NCBI GenBank assembly: GCA_026120185.1
Contig: JANUWF010001264.1
Span: forward strand, 744,001-808,000
DNA length: 64,000 nt
Reading direction: 5' to 3'
Origin: Voacanga thouarsii
Taxonomy: Eukaryota > Streptophyta > Magnoliopsida > Gentianales > Apocynaceae
Below are positions 35,584 to 46,528 of the stretch, in pieces. The position numbers were made by a program, and so were the translations under genes. The stretch's first letter is position 1. Every line of letters begins with the position of its first letter. The notes below the pieces were generated by a model that was given only the letters and a program-made list of their open reading frames with translations, had not been told where the DNA came from and did not search any database.

Positions 35584-37116
35584 TTATGCATATGGATTTT
35601 GGTATAAAAATCATATAAAAATAAGAACATTTCCAATCAAGTTTAAATTAAAACGTCAACCCCAAATTACACATATTAGCAAGCGTACTCATCATTAACA
35701 GAGCATAGGGTTCAAACGAGTGTCGATCCTCAAGAAACAAATATGCATTAATCACTTTTCTTTCATTGTTTAACCATCTTCATAAAGTGAAAAAGAAAAT
35801 AAAAAGAAAAATAATATAATATAATATAATATATACATGGCAAGGATGGAGAATTATGTAACTTAAACTATTATTTTAACAAAAATAATCTTAAAGAACC
35901 TAATCATCATCCTAATTAACTATTCTCTTGGCCTCATGGAGGATTAAGATAGACTCACTTCTTTTTCAATCCATGAAATCACTATCTTCTAGACAAATTA
36001 GTATCACATATTCTGTCTCAACTAATTCACCTAAAAGATGCATTAAACATAATCCTTGATTAAATTTCCATATTCTAGCAAACTTAAAACACGAAATTAA
36101 CCATTGAATCCATATTCTGGCAAACATCAATTAACCTTCAATTACCTAGTTTTTCGCAATCAACCTCTTTTTCAAGCAAGTTAAGAGACAACAAATATAA
36201 AATTAATTAATTGAGACCAGCATTAACCCCTTTATCAAGTAAGTTAATGGAGAGAAAAAACTAATTAATCTCGTAATTAGCACCAATAATTGAACAGCAA
36301 GAATAACAATCAATTAATCAACAGATCAAAGTAACTTTAAAAATCATGAATACCTAAAACAATGTCAAATTACAATAAAACAATTAATACATCATTGTTC
36401 AAAAAAAGAAAACAAAAGTAAAAGAAAGCACTCATGGACAAGCCTCATTCTTCTTCTTTTGAAAACCTTCTTGCACAATCCTCCTTAAATTAACAAATTT
36501 CTCTTTTGATTTGAGTGATTTTCTCTAATGATCTATGAATTCCCCTCTTACTCTTGAGTCTTCCATCTATTTATGTGCTTAGGAAGTGCCTAAACTCGTT
36601 GGTGTAAAGTTCTTGGCTGAGTAGAAGTAGGAAGATACTAAAATTCTACAGATTATCATAAATCATGTGCAAAAATAAAGGTTCTGCCTTATTTTCAGGG
36701 TACAGTCAGCGCTGCCTTAGCTGCTGGAGCCGGCACCAATTGTGTTCTTTTTCTTCATCCGTTCACCAATTTTTTCTTGATTTCCACGCAATGTTGCCCA
36801 GAGTACAGTCGGCGCCGCCTTGGCTGCTGGAGCCAGCGCCGGTTTTGTTCTGTTTCAATCCTGTTTCAACTATTTTTCATTGCCTCGAAGTTCGTACAAG
36901 TACCACATGGCCAGCGTCGGTTCCTCTGCCCTAGTCGGCACCGACTCTGTTCTGTTTTGCGACGTTTTTGCTTTGTTCTACCCCTCAAATCTGAAATAAT
37001 GCATATTCCAAGGGTAAAATCTCAAATATGTAGGAATATGACTAGCTATTGAATAGAATGTATACCAAAAGAGCCTCAAATAACTAATAAAAATATAACT
37101 AATTTAGGCCCTATCA
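35584..37116 (-). mobile_element. Family D LTR 2 (middle LTR)
   Basis: This 1.53-kb LTR (TTATGCATATGG...CCCTATCA) matches LTR1 along its whole length. It has a primer site on its left and a purine tract on its right (37117 onward), so it is at once the 5' LTR of one unit and the 3' LTR of a second, mostly deleted unit. Confidence 0.88.
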
Positions 37117-37685
37117 TATTCCCCTATACTTAGCTTTTTAGTTATCCTCAAGCTAAGTATCAAAGACAAGTAAGCAAAACACAAGATTTTCAAAGAATCA
37201 CTCAAATCAATTCCAAAACGATATCTCTAATGCTTTCTTCATGTAAGAACGTAAAACACGTGCTACTACATCTTTCATAACAAATGCAAGACTTGTGTAA
37301 GTGAATAGTAACTCAGTAGAGCCATCCCAAACTTTAATAATATTCTCAAACCATTGGAAAGAATTTAGTTCAAAAAGAATATGCATTCCATAAGCTTACT
37401 TTTCATACACTTTCTCCACTAATCCGAGACATATCATGATTCTACTTAGGTCAAGCAGGACTTTCAAGCTTGTAATGTAAGGCTAGAGGCTTGTAATATG
37501 GCTTGTCAAACGAAGGATATAGGAAAACCAAATATCAAAGAAGATGAGAGTTCGCAAGAAAAGGATAAACAAGATGTATCAATAATTTCCAAACTCTTCT
37601 TGCTCTCTTACTCCCAAATCAATCAAAACCTATAACCTTATTTAGAAATTACAGTTCAACTCAACCAAATCTTGCATTTTCTCTC
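37117..37685 (-). mobile_element. Second copy of D internal 3' end
   Basis: This begins with the PPT (plus strand TATTCCCCTATACTTAG) and parallels 24354-24915 closely. It then jumps at about 37685 into LTR3 at a point about 300 bp inside that LTR. The shared bases around TCTTAAAGAA suggest a microhomology join. Confidence 0.8.
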
Positions 37686-38907
37686 TTAAAGAACCTAATC
37701 ATCATCCTAATTAACTATTCTCTTGGCTTCATGAAGGATTAAGGTAGACTCACTTCTTTTTCAATCCATGAAATCACTATCTTCTAGACAAATTAGCATC
37801 ACATATTCTGTCTCAACTAATTCACCCAAAAGATGCACTAAACACAATCCTTGATTAAATTTCCATATTCTAGCAAACTTAAAACACAAAATTAACCAAT
37901 GAATCCATATTCTAGAAAACATCAATTAACCTTCAGTTACCTAGTTCTTCGCAATCAACCTCTTTTTCAAGCAAGTTAAGAGACAACAAATACAAAATTA
38001 ATGAATTGAGACTAGCATCAATCCCTTTTTCAAGCAAGTTAATGGAGAGAAACAACTAATTAATCTCATAATTAGCACCAGTATTTGAACACCAAGAATG
38101 ACAATCAATTAATCAAAATATCAAAGTAACTCTAAAAATCATGAATACCTAAAACAATGTCAAATTATAATAAAACAATTAATACATCATTGTTCAAGAA
38201 AAGAAAACAAAAGTAAAAGAAATCACTCATAGACAAGCCTCATTCTTCTTCTTTTGAAAACCTTCTTGCACAACCCTCCTTGAATTGAAGAATTCCTCAT
38301 TTGATTTGAGTGATTTTCTATGATGATCTATGAATTCCCCCCTTTCTCTTGTGTTTTCCATCTATTTATATTCTTAGGAAGTGCCAAAACTCATTGGTGT
38401 AAGATTCTTGGCCGAGTAGAAGGAGGAAGATACTAAAATTCTGCAGATTACAAAAAATCGGGTGCAAAAATCAAGGTTCCACCTTATCTTCAGGGCACAG
38501 CCGGCACCGCCTTGGCTGTTGGAGCCAGCGCCAGTTGTGTTCTGTTTCTTCAATCGTTTGCCAATTTTTTCTTGATTTCCATGCAATGTTGTCCAGAGTA
38601 CAGCCAATGCCACCTTAGCTACTAAATCCGGCGCTGGTTTGGTTCTGTTTCAATAATTTTTCGTCACCTCGAAATGCATGCCGACAGTACATGGTCGGCA
38701 CTAGTTCCTCTGCCCTGGCTAGCACTGGCTCTGTTCTGTTTTGCGACATTTTTGCTTTGTTTTACCCCTCAAATCTGAAATAACGCACAAAATACCTTTC
38801 CAAGAGTAAAATCTCAAGTATGAAGGAATTGACTAGTTATTGAATAGAATGTATCCCAAAAGAGCCTCAAATAACTATTAAAAATAAAACTAATTTAGGC
38901 CATATCA
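37686..38907 (-). mobile_element. Family D LTR 3, truncated
   Basis: This matches LTR2 from about 35890 to its end and finishes GGCCATATCA. The outer edge borders GGCGT, partner of GGCAT at the left end of D, so this LTR is the original outer right end of the insertion. Confidence 0.88.
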
Positions 38908-38912
38908 GGCGT
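38908..38912. repeat. Target-site duplication of element D, right copy
   Basis: GGCGT, against GGCAT at 22824-22828. Confidence 0.8.
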
Positions 38913-40020
38913 CAATATACCCGTTTATTTTCAAAATACCTTCTCCATATACTAAGAACATATCCTTAGTCCTTTGTAAGTACTTAAGGATGTTCTTTAT
39001 AGTTACCTAATGACCCTCACCAGGGTTAGATTGGTAACTGTTCGTCAAACTGAGAGCATAAGATACATCAGGCCTAGTACATATCATAGCGTACATGATA
39101 GATCTAACTGCCGAGGCATATAGAATCTTACTCATGTGATCCCTTTCAACTTGTGTCTTGAGAGACATCTTCTTTGAAAGGCTTACACCATGTAACATAG
39201 GTAAGAATTCATTTTTAAATTGATTCATGCTAAACCTCTTTAGCACTTTATCTATGTATGTAAACTGTGAAAGACCGAGCAACCTTTTGGATCTATCTTT
39301 ATAGATTCTTATTCCAAGGATATAAGGTACTTCTCCAAGGTCTTTCATAGAGAATTGTTTGGACAACCAAATTTTAACCATTTGCAAGACAGGTATATTG
39401 TTTCCTATTAGCAATATGTCATCTACATAAAGCAATAAGAAAACAATTGCACTTCCACTAACCTTCTTGTATACACAAGGCTTATCCATGTTTTAAATGA
39501 AACCAAACTCTTTGATTGTTTCATCAAAATGGATGTTCCAACTCCTAGAAACCTGCTTAAGTTCATAAATGGACATTTGCAGCTTGCACACCTTTATGCT
39601 ATCATTGGATGTGAAACCCTTAGGTTATGTCATATACACTTCCTCAGTCAAATTTCCATTTAGGAAAACTGTTTTCACATCCATTTGCCAAATGTCATAA
39701 TGAGCAGCAATGGCTAGGAGTATCCTGATGGATTTTAACATGGCTACTGGCAAGAAGGTTTTATCATAGTCAATACCATGTTGTTGACGATAACCCTTCG
39801 CCACTAGTCATGCTTTATAGGTAAATAAATTGCCATCTATGTCTATTTTCTTCTTAAAAACCCACTTTCACCCAATAGGTTTAATTCATTTAGGTGGATC
39901 AACGAAAATTCATACTTGGTTGTCGTACATGTAATCCATCTCTAACCTCATGGCCTCAAGCCATTTGCTAGATTCTAAACTGTTTAGAACATCCTTGTAG
40001 ATAGTCGGCCCATCTTCATC
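38908..40020 (-). pseudogene. Ty1/copia RT and RNase H start (element B, right half)
   Basis: Order on the minus strand: KWLEAMRLEMDYMYDNQV at the RT start, the region near 39650 with FLNGN-type sequence, then MDKPCVYKKVSG and YVDDILLIGNN (catalytic YVDD intact, near 39420). QFSMKDLGEVPYILGIRIY, TRPDVSYAL and YQSNPGEGH follow. After a stop the frame continues into the RNase H beginning near 38910-39000. The rest of RNase H is at 22527-22828 across element D. Several stops make it a pseudogene. Confidence 0.9.
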
Positions 40021-41256
40021 TATGAACAATACGTCATTGTGGTCACTAATAAGAAATCCGTATCTCTCAGGTGCCACACGTATACTACTAAACCTACAAG
40101 GTTCTTGTGTATTAGAAGGTTCATCTATTCTCTCAATAAATGTGGGATCAGATGCTTGATTCTTGTTTGTTTGATCTTCTTGAACTTCACTAAGTTCAAT
40201 TTTACTCCCACTGTCCCCTTTAAGCATATGCTCCTTCTCTAAGAAGATAGCACGCTTCGAAACAAACACTTTGTTTTCAGATGGTAGGTAAAAGTAATAT
40301 CCAAAAGATTCTTTTAGATATTCCATAAACAAACACTTGTCAGACTTACTATCAAGTTTGTCTAACTATGGCCTTTTAACAATGGCAGGACAATCCCATA
40401 CTCGCAAGTGAGATAACTTTGGTTTCTTACCAAAGAACATCTCAAATAGGGTAGAATTAACTATTTTTATCGAAACTCTATTTAGTATATAAATAGAAGT
40501 TTCTAGTGCATGCCCCTAAAACAATTTTGGTAGATTTGCATAAGCCATCATGGTCTGTACCATGTCTATAAGAGTTCGATTCCTCCTCTCAGATACACCG
40601 TTATGTTGAGATGTATGTAGTGGACTCCATTGAGATAATATCCCATTATCTCTAAGATAACTTGGAAACTCTTAGCTTAAGTATTCTCCTCCTCGATCAG
40701 ATCTTAGAATCCTTATACTTTTGCCAAGTTACTTCTCTATTTCGTTCTTGAAGTCTTTGAACTTATCAAATGCCTTAGATTTGTATTTCATTAAATACAA
40801 TTACACGTATCATGAGAAATCATCGATAAAGGTTTTGAAATAGTTATACCCTCCTCTTGCTTGTATTGACATTAGGCCACATACATCAGAATGTATGAGT
40901 TCTAATAACTCCTTGGACCATTCCCCTTTTCTTGGAAAATGAGTTTTAGCCATTTTACCTAGTAAACAAGACTCGCATGTGCTATATGATTCATAATTAA
41001 ATGACCTTAAGTCACCAAGCTTGTGTAACTTAGAAACACGATTTTTGTTTACATGGCCCAAATGACAATGCCATAAGTAAAAGGTGTTAGAGCTATCTAT
41101 TTTAGGTTCTTTATTGTTTATATTGAGAATAGGATTATCCAAGTCTAGAACATATAGATCATTAACCAGAGTTGCTAAGCCATAATGAATATTATTCAGT
41201 GAAAAAGAACAACATTTATTCTTAAATATCAAAGGAAATCTTTTAAGTCTAAACAC
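40021..41256 (-). pseudogene. Ty1/copia integrase (element B)
   Basis: The N-terminal zinc-binding GAG-pre-integrase segment (WHCHLGHVNKNRVSKL, CESCLLGKMAK) is at about 41080-40970. The catalytic core starts with HSDVCGLM and TFIDDFS near 40820. The core continues with stops and shifts to about 40390. The C-terminal part at 40332 (KESFGYYFYLPSENKVFVSK) and a Ser/Glu/Asp-rich linker lead to RT. The copia gene order (integrase before RT) is preserved. Confidence 0.88.
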
Positions 41257-41473
41257 ACAATTCAGATAATGTTTTTCATTAAAACTGATACATAATAGCA
41301 GTTTTGTAATTCTAGAACTAATCCCAAAGGCAGGATCAACTCGTATGTCCCTACAGCAAGTGCAACAACCTTTGCCCCATTTTCAGTACGTAGGTCCACA
41401 TTACCTTTCTCTAGCCTTCTACTACTCTTCAGTCCCTACAAGTTATTGTACAAATGAGATCCACATTCGCTAT
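41257..41473 (-). pseudogene. Copia protease region (element B)
   Basis: A segment reading DSECGSHLYNNL, then LALPLGLVL-type and LQNCYYVSVL, corresponds to the protease/pre-integrase region. The usual D-T/S-G active site appears as D-S-E, and a stop lies just after it. The region is short and decayed. Confidence 0.6.
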
Positions 41474-42360
41474 CTAATACCATATCTCATTTCTAAATGT
41501 AGTATTTATCTCAATCATAAACATACCTGGAGTAGAAGTAGAAGTTCTTATATACTTCTCCTTCTGCTTCTTGTCCTTATTGGTCTCTAAGTAGGCTTTG
41601 CAATTGGGCCTCCTATGGCCTATCTCACCACAGTAATAGCATGGGCCCTTGGTAGTTGCGTCCTTCATCTTCACACTACCTTTTGGCTTCATAGGAGCCT
41701 TCTTCTTCTTTAGAAATTCTTCTTAGAATAAGAAGATTCTACCATTAAAACTATATTGGAAACCTTCTTCATGAAGGACTTCGCAATTTTGAGAAGATTA
41801 ATCAACTTAGAAATGGTGGACTCAGTCTTATTCATCTGATAGTTAATCACAAATTGTGAGAAACTATTAGGTAAAGACTGTAGAAATAAGTTAACATGTA
41901 AGTCATGATCTATTACAAACCCAAGAGATCCAAGCTTCTCTATCAAGCCCAGCATCATCAGCCCATGAGTGGCCACAGTAGAACCCTCTGCCATTTTGCA
42001 ACTGAATAGGTGCTTCAAGATCTCGTATCTCTAAATTCTGGCTTGGGCATCAAACAGCTATCGAAGATGTAGTATAATCGATTGAGCATCCATATGCTCG
42101 TTCTATTTTTGCAACTCAAGAGTCATGGATGCCAGCATAATACATGATGTTGTATCACTAACCTCGTTGTGCCTTTTCTGGACAGCATGCTCATCAGCAT
42201 AAGCATCTTGAGCTGGTGGTGGCAGAATAGGAGCATCTAGCAGGTAGAGCAACTTTTCCGATTTGAGAACGATTCTTAAATTTCTATACCAGTCGAGGTA
42301 GTTTGATTTGTTTAACTTATTGGTTTCCAAGATGCTACATAGGTTTAGGTTTTTTAACAT
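41474..42360 (-). pseudogene. Ty1/copia Gag (element B)
   Basis: Start MLKNLNLCSILETNKLNKSN at 42360, then YLDWYRNLRIVLKSEKLLYLLD. The middle part (42018-41710: MKHLFSCKMAEGSTVATHGL, HDLHVNLFLQSLP) is the UBN2-like capsid region. A single CCHC knuckle (CYYCGEIGHRRPNC) lies at about 41650. A stop near 42100 and a shift near 41700 break the frame. It is the first gene after the leader. Confidence 0.87.
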
Positions 42361-44255
42361 GATGCAAGTGTCCTAGATGTAAAGATAGAGAGGATTAGCT
42401 ACTATATATGCACATGAAATGCCAATAATTAAGACTTTAATTAAATGTATTTTTACTCTACTATTTTACTCAAACCAATAGCCCCCACTACTGATTCAGG
42501 AAAACCCGTTGGAAGCTTTCCTAGTGGACTGGTATCTATATTTCTCAAGAATAACCTTGGGTGTGCCCAACAAGCTACCCTTGAGTTCATTGGTAGGTAT
42601 TCAATACTAATTACATTGTATGTAACTACCAGATCATTTGGTGATTAACAACTTTTAATCTTAAAGCCTTTTGGGCTACCCTAACTTTTTCTCTTAATTT
42701 CTTTATGCTTGAGTTTACCCAACCGAGATAAAGAATTTAGTTAAACCAGACCCATTAATTAGGAATTTAACTCCATAGCTTGAACATGCCCGATGTCAAG
42801 TAGGCTTGGGTTTGCCCAACACCTTGGTCTCGAAAAAAGACTCTCGTTCTTACTATATTAATGGAAGGAATTATGTGTAATATTAATTAAAGGATTTGTT
42901 CCTTTTAGTAATTTCATTGAATGACATGCATAAAAATCAATAAATCACATAATTGATAATCATGGTAATAAAGCAATCACATGGTATGGTTATAGACTTT
43001 ACCCTAAATTAATTTCTTTGAGCCATAAAAGAAATTAATATAGTTAACCCTATGTGTTCATGCATAGTTTAAGTAGAAGGTCTTACCTTCTCGCCTTGTT
43101 TTGGTTGCCATCTCCAAAATAGAATAATTTTACTCCTATCTAACCTATGTAAACTAATTACATAATTTCCTAAAGTGAGAAAACCTCGAGTTACATTCAA
43201 GGGGAGTTAGATAAGAAGATAATTACGTAAGAATTCCAGAGAAAGCTGGACATGCAAGCCCTATTTCATAAAAACCAAAACTGTAAAATGTATGAATAGA
43301 TATAATTGGTTTTAGTCCATAACCATCCACCATGCATTAATTATACTTAAACAAAATAAACATATAATTTTTATTATTCCAAAATCACTATTTTGGAAAA
43401 ATACGACAGATTCTAAAATCAATATTTTAGAAAAATACATTAATTTTAAATTTTCAAAATCACTATTTTGAAAAATAAAATTGTTTGTCTCAAAACTAAT
43501 TTTGAAAAAATGTTTTTGGGTCCCGTCTCTGGTAGCGAAAACGGCGGTTCTGCTGGCCGTTCAGCGGAAGGGGGTCAAGGGGACAGTGCCCCTTGAAAGA
43601 AAATTTTATTTTATCGCCTCTCATCATATGAGATTTTTTCCCTTTCAAAATCCTTTTTTTTTTTTTCTAGAATGTCAAAAAGCATAGCAGAACTGGCAAA
43701 TGTTTGGGAGCTCGAGCTAGCACCGGCTGTGGTCTGGTTTTAAGGAAAAATTCTGTCAGAAATGATTTTGGACGTTGTGAAACAGCATGGAACCAGCACC
43801 AGTTGGGAGCCGGAGCCAGCGCCGGCTGTAGTCGGGAAAAGGCAGTGATTTTCAGAAAATTTTCCAGAAATAGTTTCTCTTGCCTTCTTCTTCTACAAAT
43901 TTTTAGTGAGAACAATTCTCAGTAGAGTTTTTCTATTTTGAAGCTCAAAACAACAACCAATCTGTTAGTTTAAACAAAAACAACAAGAAAATTAAATTCA
44001 TAGGATGAGACGGAGGGCAACAAACATGTTCAAGAAAACGTTTTTCATCAAAAAACTTCCAGCACATAAAGAAAACATTTTTTCGAAATATGTTGTAACT
44101 GTTACACAAGCATATTGTGCTACGAACCCAACCAACAATGCCTGAAACAATTTCGACTTGTGTGAAAACAATTTTCATAGTGAACAAAAACAAACTCAAA
44201 TACATGAAAATAGCTTTTCATGGCAAAACAATGTCTGCAATCCACACATAGCAAG
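42361..44255 (-). other. Leader region of element B
   Basis: A 1.9-kb non-coding stretch lies between gag and the primer site. It is AT-rich except for a GC-rich patch at about 43520-43600 and palindromic blocks at about 43700-43840 (AGCGCCGGCTGT; GCACCGGCTGTGG). It may include unrecognised insertions, because this is long for a copia leader. Confidence 0.5.
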
Positions 44256-44267
44256 GCTCTGATACCA
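44256..44267 (-). other. Primer-binding site, initiator tRNA-Met (element B)
   Basis: The minus strand reads TGGTATCAGAGC, a perfect match to the usual plant copia site, one base from the LTR start at 44269. Confidence 0.93.
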
Positions 44268-44268
44268 C

Positions 44269-44680
44269 TGTTAGGTATCTCTCACACATATCATATATGG
44301 CACAACAGAAATTTAAAACGAGATACCATCCTAGGATCCACATATGTATGGAAAACAAGACATAAAGAGAACAAAGGTAACAGCTTTTTACTTTTCTTTA
44401 ATCGTCTGAAGAACAAAATTTTTCTTCTTCAAGTCTAAGCCGCAATCTAGCAATCCTCTTGATCAAACACCACGAGAGTTAAACGTCCAACCAATATAAT
44501 CACAGTGTGTGATTATCTCTAATAGAAATCTACACGGAGGAATACTCAAGCACCAAGATTTTCTATGCTAGCAGAAACAACAGTGGCGGCTAGGGTTTGA
44601 TCAACATCAATGAGAGAGAGAGAGAAGAAAGAATATCGTGAGTGGCCCGAGGGTTTGGAGTTGTTTTCGTGTCTTACACT
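44269..44680 (-). mobile_element. Family B 5' LTR, truncated
   Basis: This begins TGTTAGGTATCTC and follows the other B LTRs for about 400 bp, including CGGCTAGGGTT and a short (GA)n near 44611. It then changes into plus-oriented C LTR sequence at about 44680 (edge uncertain by about 15 bp). The remaining 1.3 kb is missing from the window. Confidence 0.82.
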
Positions 44681-45344
44681 CATTTCATAATACAAGTGTA
44701 TTTCGAATACGTAGAACAGGACCTGTAGTAGTAGTTTTCTCAAAGTACTATGTGATAAAAACCTAAACTACTACTGCTACAGCGTGGACTTGTACTCTAC
44801 AGCTTGAGTATAAGTTGGTCGTCTAATGAAGCTAGAAGCATATGCTTCTTACTTCTTTGATATGCTTTGAACTCTAACATACAAGTATACTTCTTTAGAA
44901 GGACCAATATACTTGTTTATTGGATGTATGTAACTAGTTAGTCGAGCTAAATTTATACAAGATAGTGTCTACACTATATCGCCCTTGTGGTTGTTCAAAT
45001 AATCTAGTTATCCAAGGCCCTGGGAAATAGGACTTAGATATTAGCTTTAGCGTAGCTCTCTTGAAAAGAGAAAGTATTCCCGGAAGGGACTAGAAGCCTA
45101 AGGATGGTAGATGTCTTCTAGAGAGGTGTTAGTGCACTCTTTCCTCTTTGAATGCACGACGATGTGTATAGGGGTATTTTAATCATTTCACCTGTAGTTT
45201 GAAAACCTAGCTAACACAACATTTTTCTTGAGGTCAATATTTCCTTTTGTGATATTAAGAAATATCTAAAATACAAAATACAACTAGTAACCAAGGTGAT
45301 ATGTCTTTTTGGGCCTTGGAATACCCCGTAAGTCCTAATTAATT
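44680..45344 (+). mobile_element. Family C LTR fragment (5' side of second C element)
   Basis: This plus-strand C LTR sequence (CTCATTTCATAATACAAG...TAATTTTAGGCC) is parallel to about 46840-47590. Both ends are truncated. Its right end jumps directly into RT coding sequence, so part of the LTR, the leader, gag, integrase and the start of RT are deleted. Confidence 0.8.
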
Positions 45345-46515
45345 TTAGGCCAAGAACATATGGTTTGTAAGCTAAAACAATCCATTTATGGACCTAACCG
45401 GGTATCCAAAGTATGGAATATTAGTCTTGATGAGACTGTAAAATCTTACATATTCTTTCAAAACGAGGATGAACCATATGTGTATAGAAAACTGGAGTGC
45501 ATAAATATGGTTTTTCTTATCCTGTACGTGGATGAAATTCTATTAATTGGAAATAATGTAGGGACACTATCATCTGCTAAGGTTTAGATATCTAGTTAAT
45601 TCAATATGAAGGACTTGGGTAAATCAGGTTATATTCTCAGGATAATTCTTCTTAGAAATAAGAAGCAGGGAATGTTAGGTTTATCCCAAGTTACATATGT
45701 TAACAAGATGCTGGCTAAGTTTAGCATGGAATCATGCAAGAGAGTATTGATCCCTTACCAATATGGGATATCTTTCTCTTCAAAGAACTGTCTAAAGTCT
45801 CAAAAAGAAAAAGATACGATAAGTAGAATTCCCTATGCTTTAGTTGTCGGAGGTCCCATGTATGCCATGTTGTGTACTAGGCCAGATATTTACTTTGTCG
45901 TAAGCTTAGTTAGCAGATATCAATCAAACTCTGGGGAGGTTCATTTGCAGGCTGTAAAGCATATTCTCAAGTGTCTTAAAGGTACAAGAGATTATATGCT
46001 AGTTTATATGGCTGATGACTAGGTTTCTATAGGATACATGGACTCAGCCTTCTGGCGGATAAGGATGAGAGAAAATCCACTAGTTAATATGTCATCATCT
46101 TATCTAGAGGGGCTATTTCATGAAGGAGTATCAGGCAATCTAATATTGCAGACTTAACCATGGAAGTTGAGTATTGGCAGCTTCGGAGGTATCCAAGGAA
46201 GTAGTTTTGCTCTGGAAGTTCCTTTTGGAACTTAGAGTCACGCCACAAATAGACAAACTGGTTGTAATGTATTGCGACAACACTGGTGCTGCCTCACAAT
46301 CCAAAAAGCTAAGGAACCACAAAAAGAGGAAGCACATAGAGAGGAAGTACCACTAGAACCAGGAATTCATCTAGAAACAGGAAGTCATGGTGGAACAGAT
46401 TGCCTCGGAAAACAATCTAGCAAATCCTTTCACCAAGCCTTTGGGGGAGAAAGTCTTTAGAAGACACTTAGATGCCATTGGGGTGGGCACCTATGGAATT
46501 ACTTAGTCTTAGAGT
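45345..46515 (+). pseudogene. Ty1/copia RT - RNase H (second C element)
   Basis: Order: MVCKLKQSIYG (45360), YVYRKLECIN, then YVDEILLIGNN, where the second Asp of the catalytic YVDD is Glu. MKDLGKSGYILRI (45606), MLCTRPDIYFVV and VKHILKCLKGTRDYM follow. RNase H occupies 46020-46500, with MDSAF, EVSKEVVLLWKFLLEL, MYCDNTGA and a tail near NPFTKPL. Stops and shifts occur at about 45590, 46020 and 46140. The best matching relative in the window is the minus-strand C element at 18734-20515. Confidence 0.88.
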
Positions 46516-46517
46516 GC

Positions 46518-46528
46518 AAGTGGGAGAT
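46518..46528 (+). other. Polypurine tract of second C element
   Basis: AAGTGGGAGAT lies immediately before the LTR start TGTTAGAATATATGCCC, the classic copia arrangement. Confidence 0.9.

Larger units (their letters stand above)
22829..38907 (-). mobile_element. Athila-like element D, nested in copia B
   Basis: This is the whole insertion between target duplications GGCAT and GGCGT. Its structure from the left is LTR1, internal region (24354-35583), LTR2 (35584-37116), a second piece of internal 3' end (37117-37685), and truncated LTR3 (37686-38907). It carries gag and the Athila-type extra ORF but no protease, RT, RNase H or integrase. A solo B LTR and a solo A LTR are nested inside. The primer site is of the tRNA-Asp type, typical of Athila. 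Confidence 0.85.

Noticed and set aside
36665..36934. Plus-strand open frames in the D LTRs (23894-24223 and 36665-36934) with similar Trp/Cys-rich peptides
   Set aside because: They lie antisense to the element, in the GC-rich LTR repeats, and resemble each other only because the LTR DNA does.
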